A stretch of 64,000 bases of DNA. It comes from Litsea cubeba. Taxonomy: Eukaryota; Streptophyta; Magnoliopsida; Laurales; Lauraceae. Position 1 is the first letter of the stretch; each line of letters opens with the position of its first letter. A program made the translations under genes and the position numbers. The stretch lies in the NCBI GenBank assembly GCA_012931725.1, contig CM022945.1:98652432-98716431 (forward strand). The letters run 5' to 3'. Below, one piece after another: positions 44,458-54,664 of this stretch. A model generated the notes under the pieces. The model did not search any database. It was given only the letters and a program-made list of their open reading frames with translations, and was not told where the DNA came from.

Positions 44458-45570
44458 TAGAGGTGTATAAAATTATCCGTGACCTAACCCGACCCGTGGG
44501 TCAATGGTGGTCATGTTAGCCGATTTCCGGTGCTCGACCCGACCCGTGACCGTCGGTATCGGGTCACGGGTCGGGTCACTGGGTGACCCGTGAACCCGGT
44601 AAATTTTGAGTTTTTTTTTTTGTGACAATTTGGGTTCTACTTGGGTGGGCGCGATACCTGACCCAACCTGCGAGGAAATGAGTGGCTAGCTTTTCAACTT
44701 CAACTCATCACCCATAAAAAAAAATCTTTCCTTTCTATAATCTCTCTCTCACTCATGGCTGTGGTGTTGGGTCTCTCAGTTTCTCCATCATCTTTGATTC
44801 TGTTTAATTCTTCTGCTCATTGGTTGTCTTCTTCGAGTGTTAAGAGTAAGAAACCAAAGCAACCCATTCAGACCATCTTATCTCCTTGACAGATTTCCCA
44901 GCAAGTCATTGCTTCTCTCTCTTCTGAACATTTTATCATCTGGGTCTGAAGTATTTGAGTTTTTCAATAGGGATTAGAGCTATTTAAATGAAATTCAGTG
45001 GAAGGACTCCCCAATTCTGGCTTTTTCGTTTTTTTGGGTTGCCGTGATAGAATTGCTTTGTGAGTGCTTCTTATGCTGGGAACTGACTGTCTCTTTTCTA
45101 TTCATAGACCTTTTTGTTTTTTACTTAAGTTTTGGTAGTGGTCCAGTGGAGCAGTTCCTCTGTTTGGTTGGAATTCCTTTTTATGCATATTACATGCATT
45201 TCCTTAATAAATTGAAAAGAAGGGGAGTGAAACTGTCAGTGGAGACTCCTTTTTTTAAGAGAGAATTGGATAATGAAATAAGAGGGTTTCCTTTCTCATG
45301 TAGAACAGTCAAAGAATCTTCTCAATTGGATTTGATGTTTTCATGTTTTGAAATCATATTTTTTAATAAAATCACATTTTTTTTACATTTTTTTAACTAT
45401 GTTTTTGACCCAAACCCGACCCTTGACCCGTCTGACCCGTGACTCGACTAATCCGTCTGACCCGTGACCCAAATGGGTCGGGTTCGGGTGGGTTTTCACC
45501 CATATAACTATGGTCTGGTCGGGTCGGGTTTGACCCGAAACCCACGGGTTCGACCTGTTGTATGCCCCTA
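44458..45570. mobile_element. Probable Pack-type hAT-like element, 1.1 kb
   Basis: Ends tagaggtgtata and tgtatgccccta form an imperfect inverted repeat. The flanking octamers atgacatg (44450-44457) and atgccgtg (45571-45578) agree at six of eight positions, consistent with an aged target duplication. Both subterminal regions are filled with gacccg and cgggtc motifs. The middle holds a non-repetitive stretch with a transit-peptide-like ORF (44755-44889) and a 132-codon frame (45044-45442) I do not recognise. No transposase. Confidence 0.65.
44755..44889 (+). pseudogene. Transit-peptide-like ORF inside the hAT-like element
   Basis: 44 codons preceded by a CT-rich leader. MAVVLGLSVSPSSLILFN then a Ser-rich and Lys-rich stretch has the composition of a chloroplast transit peptide: alanine after Met, many Ser, few acids. 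The frame stops at 44887-44889 without a mature domain. I infer a captured first-exon fragment of a host gene; the donor is not identified. Confidence 0.45.
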
Positions 45571-45578
45571 ATGCCGTG

Positions 45579-45804
45579 GTATGGCATAAGATCACTTGTG
45601 ACAACTCTTGCAATTGATTAAATCAACACCATAGGAAATGAAGTTGATACTAATCAACAATAATTCATATGATAAGGACCCATTCTTTATGCCTCCAAAA
45701 GTTGGAGAGTCCCATCGGTGATGAAATACCAATCATAAACACTGATAGAAGATTGCAATCCTAAATAGTAAATACTATCTTCAGCACAAGAGCCCATGTT
45801 TAAA
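45579..45804. other. Short intergenic flank
   Basis: No feature seen between the two transposon-like regions. Confidence 0.4.
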
Positions 45805-47150
45805 TGGGGCATTTGGGCGGAGGTCCCTCAACTGTGGTTTTTATTGCAAACGGTCCATAATATCTTATCATACTGACGACAGTCCTCTTGTAAAAATAAC
45901 TCACTGAAAAAGATAAAAACGCTCTTGTACACGTCAGCAAAAGTAGAACTCAGACAAATTTATCTGAGTTTTAGCAAAACTCAGATAAAACTTAGATAAA
46001 TTTGCCAAAACTCAGCAATAATTCAAATATTAAACAATATATGCCAGATCAAATTCTAATATAAAACAGTAAATACCAAACATTTCTTCCTGACCACACA
46101 CTCAAATCTCATCTCCATTCTAATTAATTTCTCTTCATCAAATCACATCTCCATTCCAATTTCTCTTCATCTTGGGTCCTATAGGCCCTTCCTCCTCATA
46201 AATCTCTTTTGGGAAAACCTTAACCAGATTCTCCAAAGAAGACTTGAGTTTATCAGGAACCAATTTCTCCACTACATTTGACTCCTTGATGTAGTTTATT
46301 GTAGGACCCCATTTCTTAGCATAGTTTATCCATGGAGGCTCAATGATCGAACCCATGTATTTTGCAGCCACAACCTCAAAACGAGTTCCTGTGTCCATCA
46401 TCATCTAACTGAGTTGTCTTAGTCTGATATCAAATAAAAAGGACTTTAAATGAGTTTATTTTTTTCAAACTCGGATAAATTTATTTTGGTCCAAACTCAA
46501 ATACATTTGTTCGAAACTCAAGAAGTTGTTCAAAACTCAGATAAATTTGTCTGCGAACTTAGATAAATTTGCCAAAACTCAGATAAATTTATAGGAGTTT
46601 TGACAAATTTATCTGAGTTTTTGTCCAATTTATCAGAGTTTCTGGGAAGTTTATTTGAACTGAGTGATACCAAAAGTCAGAATACGAAAAATCAGATTCT
46701 AATAAAAATCGAAATCCAAAATAAGAACACTTGATGACCATGATCCAATTGAGAAAAGAGAGAGAGAGAGAGAAAACAAGCAAACTATTCTCTTTCAAAT
46801 CAGTTGTAGAGAGAGATTTGGAAGAGACTTCAGATGAAAGAGTAAGTTGTAGAGAGAGAGATTTGGAAGAGACTTCAAATGAAAGAGTAAGACAAAGTAA
46901 AACCGTTTCTATCTTTGAAGAAATGAAAGAGAGAGAATCGGAAGTCATGGTGGCGACGGAAGGTGCTCTGCATCGATACTCCACAACCATGGAAAGGAAC
47001 GGGAAATGGAAAATGAGAGAGAAGGAGAAGGAAGAAGCTCTTTGGGATAACATAGAATAAGAGAGAACTTGGTCTAAGAATGATGGTTGAAAGGGGCAAA
47101 TTAGTCATGAAAATATATGACGTGGCGTATTAGGGACCTTTCACCAAAAT
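45805..47150. mobile_element. Candidate TIR element with subterminal repeats
   Basis: The motif aactcagataaatttg and its complement recur at 45950-46015 and 46450-46650, in both orientations. Near the outer limits ggaggtccctcaa (about 45820) and, inverted, gaaaggtccctaa (about 47145-47133) could be remnants of terminal inverted repeats. This looks like a non-autonomous DNA transposon with a gene-like ORF inside, but no exact termini or duplication could be set. Confidence 0.35.
46138..46404 (-). pseudogene. Unrecognised gene-like ORF, 88 aa
   Basis: The minus-strand frame has normal soluble-protein composition (IEPPWINYAKKWGPTINYI, KSSLENLVKVFPKEIYEEEG) and no low complexity, unlike the surrounding random ORFs. 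It lies between the subterminal-repeat clusters of the candidate element, so it may be a captured host exon. I cannot name the family. Confidence 0.4.
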
Positions 47151-47160
47151 ATCTCCAGCT

Positions 47161-47226
47161 GTCTGGACTATAGACATTAGAGAAAAAGTTGTTAGACTGG
47201 ATGCCTTAGAAGACCATGCTCAGGGA
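47161..47226. repeat. 66-bp direct repeat, left copy
   Basis: Matches 54599-54664 with one difference (gactgg versus gattgg). One frame is open through both (VWTIDIREKVVRLDALEDHA). It abuts the truncated Copia gag on its right; the two copies have different sequences outside. Confidence 0.9.
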
Positions 47227-47430
47227 ATGCTCATTGGACTAAGGGGACTAAAAGTAAACGTAAGTTTCAAAATGGGACTTCTCAAAATGGGGTAGACAAC
47301 CGGAAGAAGCCTAAATAGGACCAGAGTGCACCCAAGCAAGACCAAAAGAAGCATCGGAAGCGTAACAAGCCAAGAGACTTAGCCAAAACCAAATGCTATA
47401 AATGTCAGGAACTTGGCCACATCGCTAACC
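47227..47430 (+). pseudogene. Copia Gag C-terminal remnant
   Basis: A lysine-rich frame leads to the zinc knuckle CYKCQELGHIAN at 47394-47429, where the last Cys is missing. A stop lies at about 47309. The rest of Gag, the primer site and the 5' LTR are absent to the left. Protease starts in a different frame, so an indel lies around 47430-47490. Confidence 0.7.
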
Positions 47431-50400
47431 AAACGAAAATCGGTAAACACCCTAACTTTGTCACTCTCTTTGGTTTGCTCCGGAGTACTTTATGTGGATG
47501 AAAGTTCTAATAGATGGATAATTGATTCAGGGGCAACCAAGCACGTGACAAAGGATAGGAGTGGTTTTCGGGAGTTCCAGTCAATAGATGTCGGTTGCAA
47601 CAAGCTCTACATGGGAAATAATTCTTCCGAAGACATATTGGGAATCGGTGATTATTATCTCTCAACGTCTATAGAAAAAACCATGGTGCTCCATGAGACG
47701 CTTTTTGTACCTGGCATGAGACGGAACCTCCTCTCTGTTTGCCGACTCGCGAGGGACGGTTTTGATTTTCGTTTTACTAAGGATAGAGTTTCCATTAGAA
47801 AAAATAGTTCTATTTATGCATGGGGTTTTATTGTAGGAGACTTATATGTTTTGGATTTCAATAATTCAATGGTTGGGTTTTCTGATTTATTTATGGTGCA
47901 TGACACAAGTTCCGAATCTATAAAGTGGCATGCTCGATTGGGCCACATAGGAAAAGATCGAATGATCCGATTGGCTAAGGAAGGCCTGCTTGGATCTCTC
48001 ATACAAGTACAGTTGCCCACATGTGAATCTTGTGTGACAGGCAAAGCAACAAGAAAACATTTTCCAAAAGCTGCAAGATCCAAAGCCTCCCTTGAGATCA
48101 TCCACTCTGACATTTGTGGACCAATGAACGTGGCTAATAGACAAGGAACTCGATATTTTATTACTTTCATTGATGATTACTCTCGTTATGGTCGTGTGTT
48201 TTTGATTTCCCACAAATATGAGGCAATTGATTTTTTCAAAATTTTTATAAAAGAAGTTCAAAATAAGTTTGACAAAAACATCAAGACCCTCAGGACCGAT
48301 CGAGGTGGAGAATACACTTCGGAGATTTTTAAAAGTTTTTGCATGGAAAATGGAATTTCTCGTCAACTGACTATGGCCTACACCCCACAACAAAACGGAG
48401 TTGCGGAAAGACGTAACAGGACCCTGTTAGACATGGTTAGATCAATGATGGCTCATGCAAACTTACCTGTCTCCTTTTGGGGAGATGCATTATTAATTGC
48501 ATCATATATCTTAAATAGAGTCCCTTATAAGTCTGTTCCTAAGACTCCGTATGAGTTGTGGACCGGTAGAAAACCTTCCTTGGGAGACCTACGCCCGTGG
48601 GGTTCTTTAGGGCATGTCCTTATCACAAATCCTAATAAATTGGAGCGTAAGACAATCCCAAGTATCTTTGTGAGATACTCTGAATTGTCAAAATGATACG
48701 TTCTAGTTCATGAGGATGTCAATGGCAGATTAATTGAAAAAGAATCTCGTGATGTAGATTTCTTCGAGTTTCAATATCCTGAAAAGAAGAAGACAAGGGT
48801 GTCCATTGAACTATTTGAAATGGATGACTTCTTCTACCGCGAGGAGCCGACACCACTTGCTGGTCTTAGTGGGAGAGATCCTATGGTGCCACAGGCAAGT
48901 GGGAGTGATCAGGATGCCCTTCGTCGTTCTTCTCGTGGATTGATTCCAAAGAAGTTTTTTGAAATTGAGGGAACTTCTTATGCATACATTGTAACTGATG
49001 ACGACGAACCACATTCTTATAAAGAAGCAATGGAATCAGTAAACTCGAAGGCATGGATGCTCGCGATGAATGATGAGATAAGTTCTATGCGTAAGAACCA
49101 TGTATGGGATCTTATGGATCTTCCCAAGGATAGGAAAGCCATTACAAACAAATGAGTTTTGAAAATTAAGCGAAAAGCCGACGGTTCCATTGACAAATTT
49201 AAAGCTAGGCTTGTGGCTAAGGGGTTCACACAGAAAGAAGGTGTGGATTATGAAGAAACTTTCTCCCCTGTGGTGAGATTTTCTTCTGTCTGCATGATCT
49301 TATCTATTGTGGCCCACATGGATTTAGAATTACACCAGATGGATGTTAAGACCGCTTTTTTAAACGGTGATCTTGATGAGGAAATATACATGAAACAACC
49401 AATAGGATATGTGGAAAAAGGCCATGAGGATAAAGTTTGTAAACTCAAGAAATCTATCTATGGCCTTAAACAATCCTCGAGACAATGGTACAAAAAGTTC
49501 CATAACACAATCCTGTCAAATGGTTTCTCCATGTGTTTCGAAGATCATTGTGTTTACATTAAGCGATCTAAACATAAATTTGTGTTGCTATCTCTTTACG
49601 TTGATGATATTCTTTTGGCCTGTAATGATATTGGTTTTCTATTTGAGACCAAGGCTTGGTTGTCAACTGTTTTTGAAATGAAAGATTTGGGTGAGGCTGA
49701 GTCCATTTTAGGGGTTAAAATTACGCGGAATCGTTCAAAACGCATTCTTGGCTTGTCCCAAATAACTTACATTGAGAAAATTCTAGAGAAATTTAGAATG
49801 AACAATGCTAGTCCCGTTGAGACCCCGATTGATAAGGGTTGCAAATTAAGTGTAATGCAATGTCCTCAAACCGATGCTGAAACAAAAAGAATGGCTTCCA
49901 TACCCTATGCCAGCGCTATAGGAAGTTTAATGTATGCTATGTTGTGCTCACGCCCCGATATTTGCTATGCTATTGGGTTGGTTAGTCGATTTCAAAGTAA
50001 CCCGGGTATTGCTCATTGGAATGCCGTTAAACGAATCTTCCGATATTTAAAGGGCACCAAAGATATGATGCTTTGCTATCACGGTGGTGGCTTGAGTTTA
50101 TTAGCATACAGTGACTCATCTTTTTCGGATGATCCCGACGACGGCAAATCCACATCGGGATATGTGTTCTTACTGGGTGGGGGAGCCATTTCATGGTCCA
50201 GTAAGAAGTAGGAGTGTACGGTCATGTCGACCACTGAGGGCGAATATGTTGCTTGCGCACTGGCGGCCATGGAGTCTGTATAAATTCGCCGTTTTCTGTT
50301 GGATTTGGGACTAGTATCCATTGCCCGTGATCTCATTCCATTGAGAACAGATAGTACAACTGCCATATGCTTGGCAAAAGACCCCAAGTTTCATCAAAGG

Positions 50401-50571
50401 GCAAAACATATCAAGCAAAAGTGGCATTTTATCCGTGAACAAATAGAAGCAAAAGAAATAGCAATATCTCATGTGCCATCTTTGGAAATGATTGCTGACC
50501 CAATGACCAAACCCTTGGCGCGAGAACTATTCGCTATTCATGTAAGGCGTATGGGAATGCAATATATGTAA
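47413..50571 (+). pseudogene. pol: Ty1/Copia Pol (protease, integrase, RT, RNase H), broken
   Basis: One frame carries the whole Copia order: protease (WIIDSGATKHV, 47518), GAG-pre-integrase (WHARLGHIGKDRM), integrase with HSDICGP, TDRGGEY and NGVAERRNRT for the D, D, E triad, then RT (VDYEETFSPVVR, MDVKTAFLNGDL, YVDDILLACND near 49600) and RNase H (STTEGEYVA, ADPMTKPL). In-frame stops at 48694-48696, 49153-49155, 50209-50211 and 50281-50283 break it, but no frameshift occurs after 47500. Several stops fit C-to-T or G-to-A changes of Trp, Gln or Arg codons. The order integrase before RT is what separates Copia from the Gypsy elements in this window. Confidence 0.95.
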
Positions 50572-51795
50572 TTTTTTCCAGTGGGAGTGTATTGGGTTTA
50601 TTTCAATAAAAGTTTTTTTTTTGTGGTTATATGCGTGTTATATTCTTTTCATTCATACATGTGCTTATACTTTACATTGGCAACATACACAATAAGCGTG
50701 TGTATTAGATGCACACGTGGCACCAAACAGGTGAGGTCATCCACTCGCACGGATAAAGACCGCCCTTGATGTCTTAGTGACTGATAGGATGAGGTGCATG
50801 CATTTGTATGATATGCTGATTAAGCTAATATGGATCTTATTGGTGCGTACAGATGTATGGAACGCCGACTCAGTCTTATGTGCATTGGGGTGATGTGGAT
50901 CACAAGACTGAATGAGACTTAGCATTAGTCGTCGGACAAATCACACCCTAATAAGTCCGATAGCCTATTTTAGAAACCAAGCATGGTTGTGTTTGTTACG
51001 ATCAGCTTGCGCAGTAGTGAATCGGTGCAATGTTAGCATGAGCTCCATTAAAGAGCTATTGCTTTTCACACTGCGACGCGTGTCTACAGACATGCGTGTT
51101 TGAGGACCTACCTACGAGCAGCGGGATATTACCCTAGAAATCCTGTTTGTTGTGCGAGAGTTAGTCCCGTAGGTGACTCTTGAGCTTGGAGTTGGTTATT
51201 GTGTGAACCAATTCTTGAGGCTCTTGTGCCCTTATACCAACCTCTTCGTTGGAAAGATGAGATCGGTGATGCTACTTTAGCTGCGGTTGAGCCACGGCGA
51301 CATAGGAGCCTACGAGTCGCCATGCTAGGAAAGCTGCTTGGTTGATCTGACCCTCGTAAGTCCATGGGAAGACCCCTTGACATCACACTCTTGTTTATAC
51401 GTGCTTACGATACTTATCAGCCCGGGCTATATCGAGTATTTTGAAAATTTTAAGACAAACAATTTTCTAAATTATATATATGTATAAATATGTTATTTTA
51501 TAAAAAGAAATGTTTGTAAAAGGTTTTACTCGATAAGTTGAATAAGCACGTATGTGGGTTGAACACGACTCAAGGGTATGAGTCAACATCCAATCCGGTG
51601 TGGTCATGCGAGTGTCTAGGGCAGACTGATGTGCCGGTGAGTTGGTGTATTCTAGTCAGATGGCGACTTAGTGTACATTCTCTCCGTGAATAGGCATAGT
51701 GAAGGTCCCACTCTTCAGGTCCATTTTTACTTTGTAGAATTTGATGATGGAAATTAGTGATCAAATGAATTGAATCTTGTTCGGTGCGAGTGGGA
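50572..51795 (+). other. Region between Copia pol and downstream LTR
   Basis: Non-coding. Two purine-tract-like sites are present: cagtgggag directly after pol (50580-50587) and gcgagtgggaaa just before 51796. Only the second is followed by a clear LTR start. A long spacer between pol and LTR is known in some plant Copia groups. Confidence 0.45.
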
Positions 51796-52299
51796 AATGT
51801 TGGCATTTGTGGTGGGACCCACTTGTGTTTGCATATGGGTGGACCCCACTCACAAAGATACACCCCTCACAAGGAGTCTCATGGTGATAAGGATAAGGAT
51901 AGCTTGAGTTTTATCCAACTCTCTATCTTTTTATCATATCTACATTCAAATTCAAATTGAGAGAGATTGATCATAATCATCTCTCAATTCGAATTTGAAT
52001 AGAGATCTCATCACCCTTTAGCCTAAGGGCTATATATAGACATGAGAGAAATAGCCTTAAAACAACTTTGAAGAATTAATCTTCCTTTCACTAGATCTCC
52101 AATTCTCCATCATCAGCTTCTGCATCTAGGGTATCCATCCTTGTCCTTGGATCTTGAAGAGTGATTTATATATGACTGATCTCTTGTAGACAGTCATAGA
52201 TCTCCACACCATTGCCTGATTCAAGCCGATATTATCCTTATTGCGTTTGTAGCAGCTAACACCCATAGATCCTTGCTTCCGCTATACTTACTCCCTTCA
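51796..52299 (+). repeat. Copia-type LTR
   Basis: 504 bp from tgttggcatttg to actcccttca. It is preceded by a purine tract and followed by a primer-binding site, and contains ctatatatag (52029-52038) as a TATA box. Because it is downstream of pol yet followed by a primer site, it would serve both as 3' LTR of the left relic and as 5' LTR of a downstream one. Confidence 0.65.
52029..52038 (+). promoter_or_regulatory. TATA box of the Copia-type LTR
   Basis: ctatatatag followed about 30 bases later by a probable transcript start. Confidence 0.5.
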
Positions 52300-52300
52300 T

Positions 52301-52312
52301 TGGTATAAGAGC
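52301..52312 (+). other. Copia-type primer-binding site
   Basis: tggtataagagc, one mismatch to the site complementary to initiator tRNA-Met, one base after the LTR end. Confidence 0.75.
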
Positions 52313-54598
52313 AAAGTTGGCGTGCTCACGCAGGAATTGGATTGATTTTGGTTGCGAATCAGGTAACCCGAAACCTTGGTAATACTATTAGATTGTGTAT
52401 AAAATTGGATATTTTTTTTATATAAACCGTGTGATCACATTAATATGATGGAGAAAGGGTGTCCTTTTCCAGCTAGTTGTGTGGTTTCCTTTTCTATATA
52501 TATATATAGGAAGGACCGCAGTAGTACTACTTGGCAGCCTTGCACATGGGTGCTCAATCTACAATCAACCCTGCTAATATATAAGTTTTGCATGATACCG
52601 TGCGAAACAGATCTCACAATGCTCATCATCGGGATAATAAATTTTACAACTGATCCATCGTTTATTAGCCATGATTGGGCCATCTAGTGTAGAACCGTTC
52701 ATATATATAAGAGCTCATAATGTGTGCCTGACTCATCTAGTGTCAGACATATGAAGGGACCCTTCACAGCGCAATGCTCCTCACAACTCTTATATAGAAT
52801 AAGAATTAATGCTTCTGCCATTAATTCTATTATTAGTTTTATGGACTCAATCCAGTAGATGATATAATAAATTGATTAAATTCTTTATTTATTCATATAT
52901 TCATGCTTTCCTTTCATGAGATGAATGGTGATTTATTATATACTTGCACATAACCAATACGAATGACATGATGGTTCATAAGATGAACCGGGGTCTACAA
53001 GTATATTAGATGTAACACATGTGTATTGATGAGATCCACATACGGGAGACATGTGTGACAAATCTTATACTTAAATATCTTCACAACCAGTGATGAGACT
53101 GGACATCTCATACTGACAAGGTTGCAGCATTTTGATCACTATGAGATAGTGTGATTTGTCTCGATCGTTAGAATGGAAGATTCTGGATCATAATGCTGGT
53201 ACATTGGATGTATTGAAGGACCATGAGAAGCACCTTATAAACACTGTCTTTACTTTAAGGCCTGCTCTCATAATTCCCTAGCAATAGGCTCTCAATCCTG
53301 AGACATTAATGAACTCAAGTTTCTATCTATTCATTTGCTTTGAGTCACCAATGAGTGAGGCCAACTGTAGGTCAACACCTCGGTGATTTGGGTACATGGT
53401 AGTAGAGCTGTGGGAACATTCAATAGTCAAGATGAAATCTATCTCTAATATCCCCTTGTGCCAATTAATGGATTTATCATTGGCAAGTGCGCACCCATTC
53501 CGATTAAGAGTTAATTGGAAAGGTACCTATGATCATTATAATTAATTGGGGCTCAAGGATAATAAGATATGGATCTATTTTGGAAGACAGGTCCAATTGA
53601 TCCATGGATATTGATAGAGGGGTCTACTTGTGGTAATGTGGAAGTTTAGGGTCTTCTATGTAATATTCCTAAGACTGGAGTTCAATTGCATTTATATAGT
53701 GGAGTTATTTGCAATTAACTGTGGGCCCGGATTACACATGAGTTGTGGGGTCGCGTGTCCCAGTTGGAGCCAGCTTTCTAAGGAATCCCTAGTGGTCCCC
53801 ACGCTAGCCCAATTATTAGAAAGTATCTAATTCTAGTAGAACTCTAAAAGGAAAGTTACTATTTCTATTTGAAGTAAGACTTCTAATAGTGGTAATAGTA
53901 GACTTATTAATTTTAGTAGAAGTGAGACTTCTATTTTAATTAGAAAGGAATTGGAAAGATACTAATCTTATTTGAAGTGAGACTTCTAATTATGATATGG
54001 TAAGTTACTAATTAATGGAAGTAAGACTTCTATTGTAATTAGTAAAGAGGAGGCAACTTACAAAAGCTATAAATAAGAGGAGAAGAGGCCTTGGACGTCT
54101 ATGCACTCTCCATACATTGGGATTCAAGCCCAAGCCTCCCTAGTGTAAGTGTTGCACGAGTTCTTTCTCCTCTTCCTCTTCTAGTTCTCTTTCTAGTTCC
54201 TCCCTAGAGTTCCTAGTAGTTTTCTCTTGGAGATCCCACCATCTTCTTGAGAAAAAGGAGAATCTGATACGGGTCATAGCGTGGAAGATCAAGAGGTCTT
54301 GGAGATCCCTATTTGATTAGTGAAAGCGTTTCATCATCAAAGAAAGACGCAACTTCTCCATTAGAGTACAACCGAGCTCCAAAGGTATAATCTACTTCCT
54401 TGCATGTTGTAGATTTATTTGTAGCTTATATGTTGCTGGTTCTATCTTCTAGATATATTGTATTTACTGATCATGATGGCTGAGATTGAGGACATAGATC
54501 TTGGATTGGGTTTTATAGCCTTCTGGATAGTTGATCCCTGCATCAAGTGGGTCAAAAGTTTTTGAAACATATCCTAGAGGCCCACCCTATTTCCAACA
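52313..54598 (+). repeat. LTR-like non-coding block ending CCAACA
   Basis: No gene. The right part looks like an LTR: four copies of gaagtRagacttcta (from 53871, 53919, 53974 and 54018) stand upstream of a TATA-like ctataaataag (54067-54077), a long CT-rich leader follows, and the block ends ccctatttccaaca. It is not similar to the LTR at 51796-52299. I could not find its left boundary or a target duplication. Confidence 0.45.
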
Positions 54599-54664
54599 GT
54601 CTGGACTATAGACATTAGAGAAAAAGTTGTTAGATTGGATGCCTTAGAAGACCATGCTCAGGGA
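54599..54664. repeat. 66-bp direct repeat, right copy
   Basis: Partner of 47161-47226. It starts directly after the LTR-like end ccctatttccaaca and is followed by ordinary AT-rich DNA. Confidence 0.9.

Noticed and set aside
45044..45442. 132-codon ORF in the hAT-like element
   Set aside because: Phe/Leu-rich translation of T-rich DNA, ending in the gacccg subterminal repeats; not recognised as a protein.
46731..47060. 109-codon plus-strand ORF rich in Glu and Arg
   Set aside because: Consists largely of gagaga microsatellite-like sequence, giving low-complexity ER repeats.
50588..52299. LTR of 1.7 kb starting right after Copia pol
   Set aside because: A better purine tract plus TG start is at 51796, giving a 504-bp LTR with a central TATA box; the longer version lacks a clear start.
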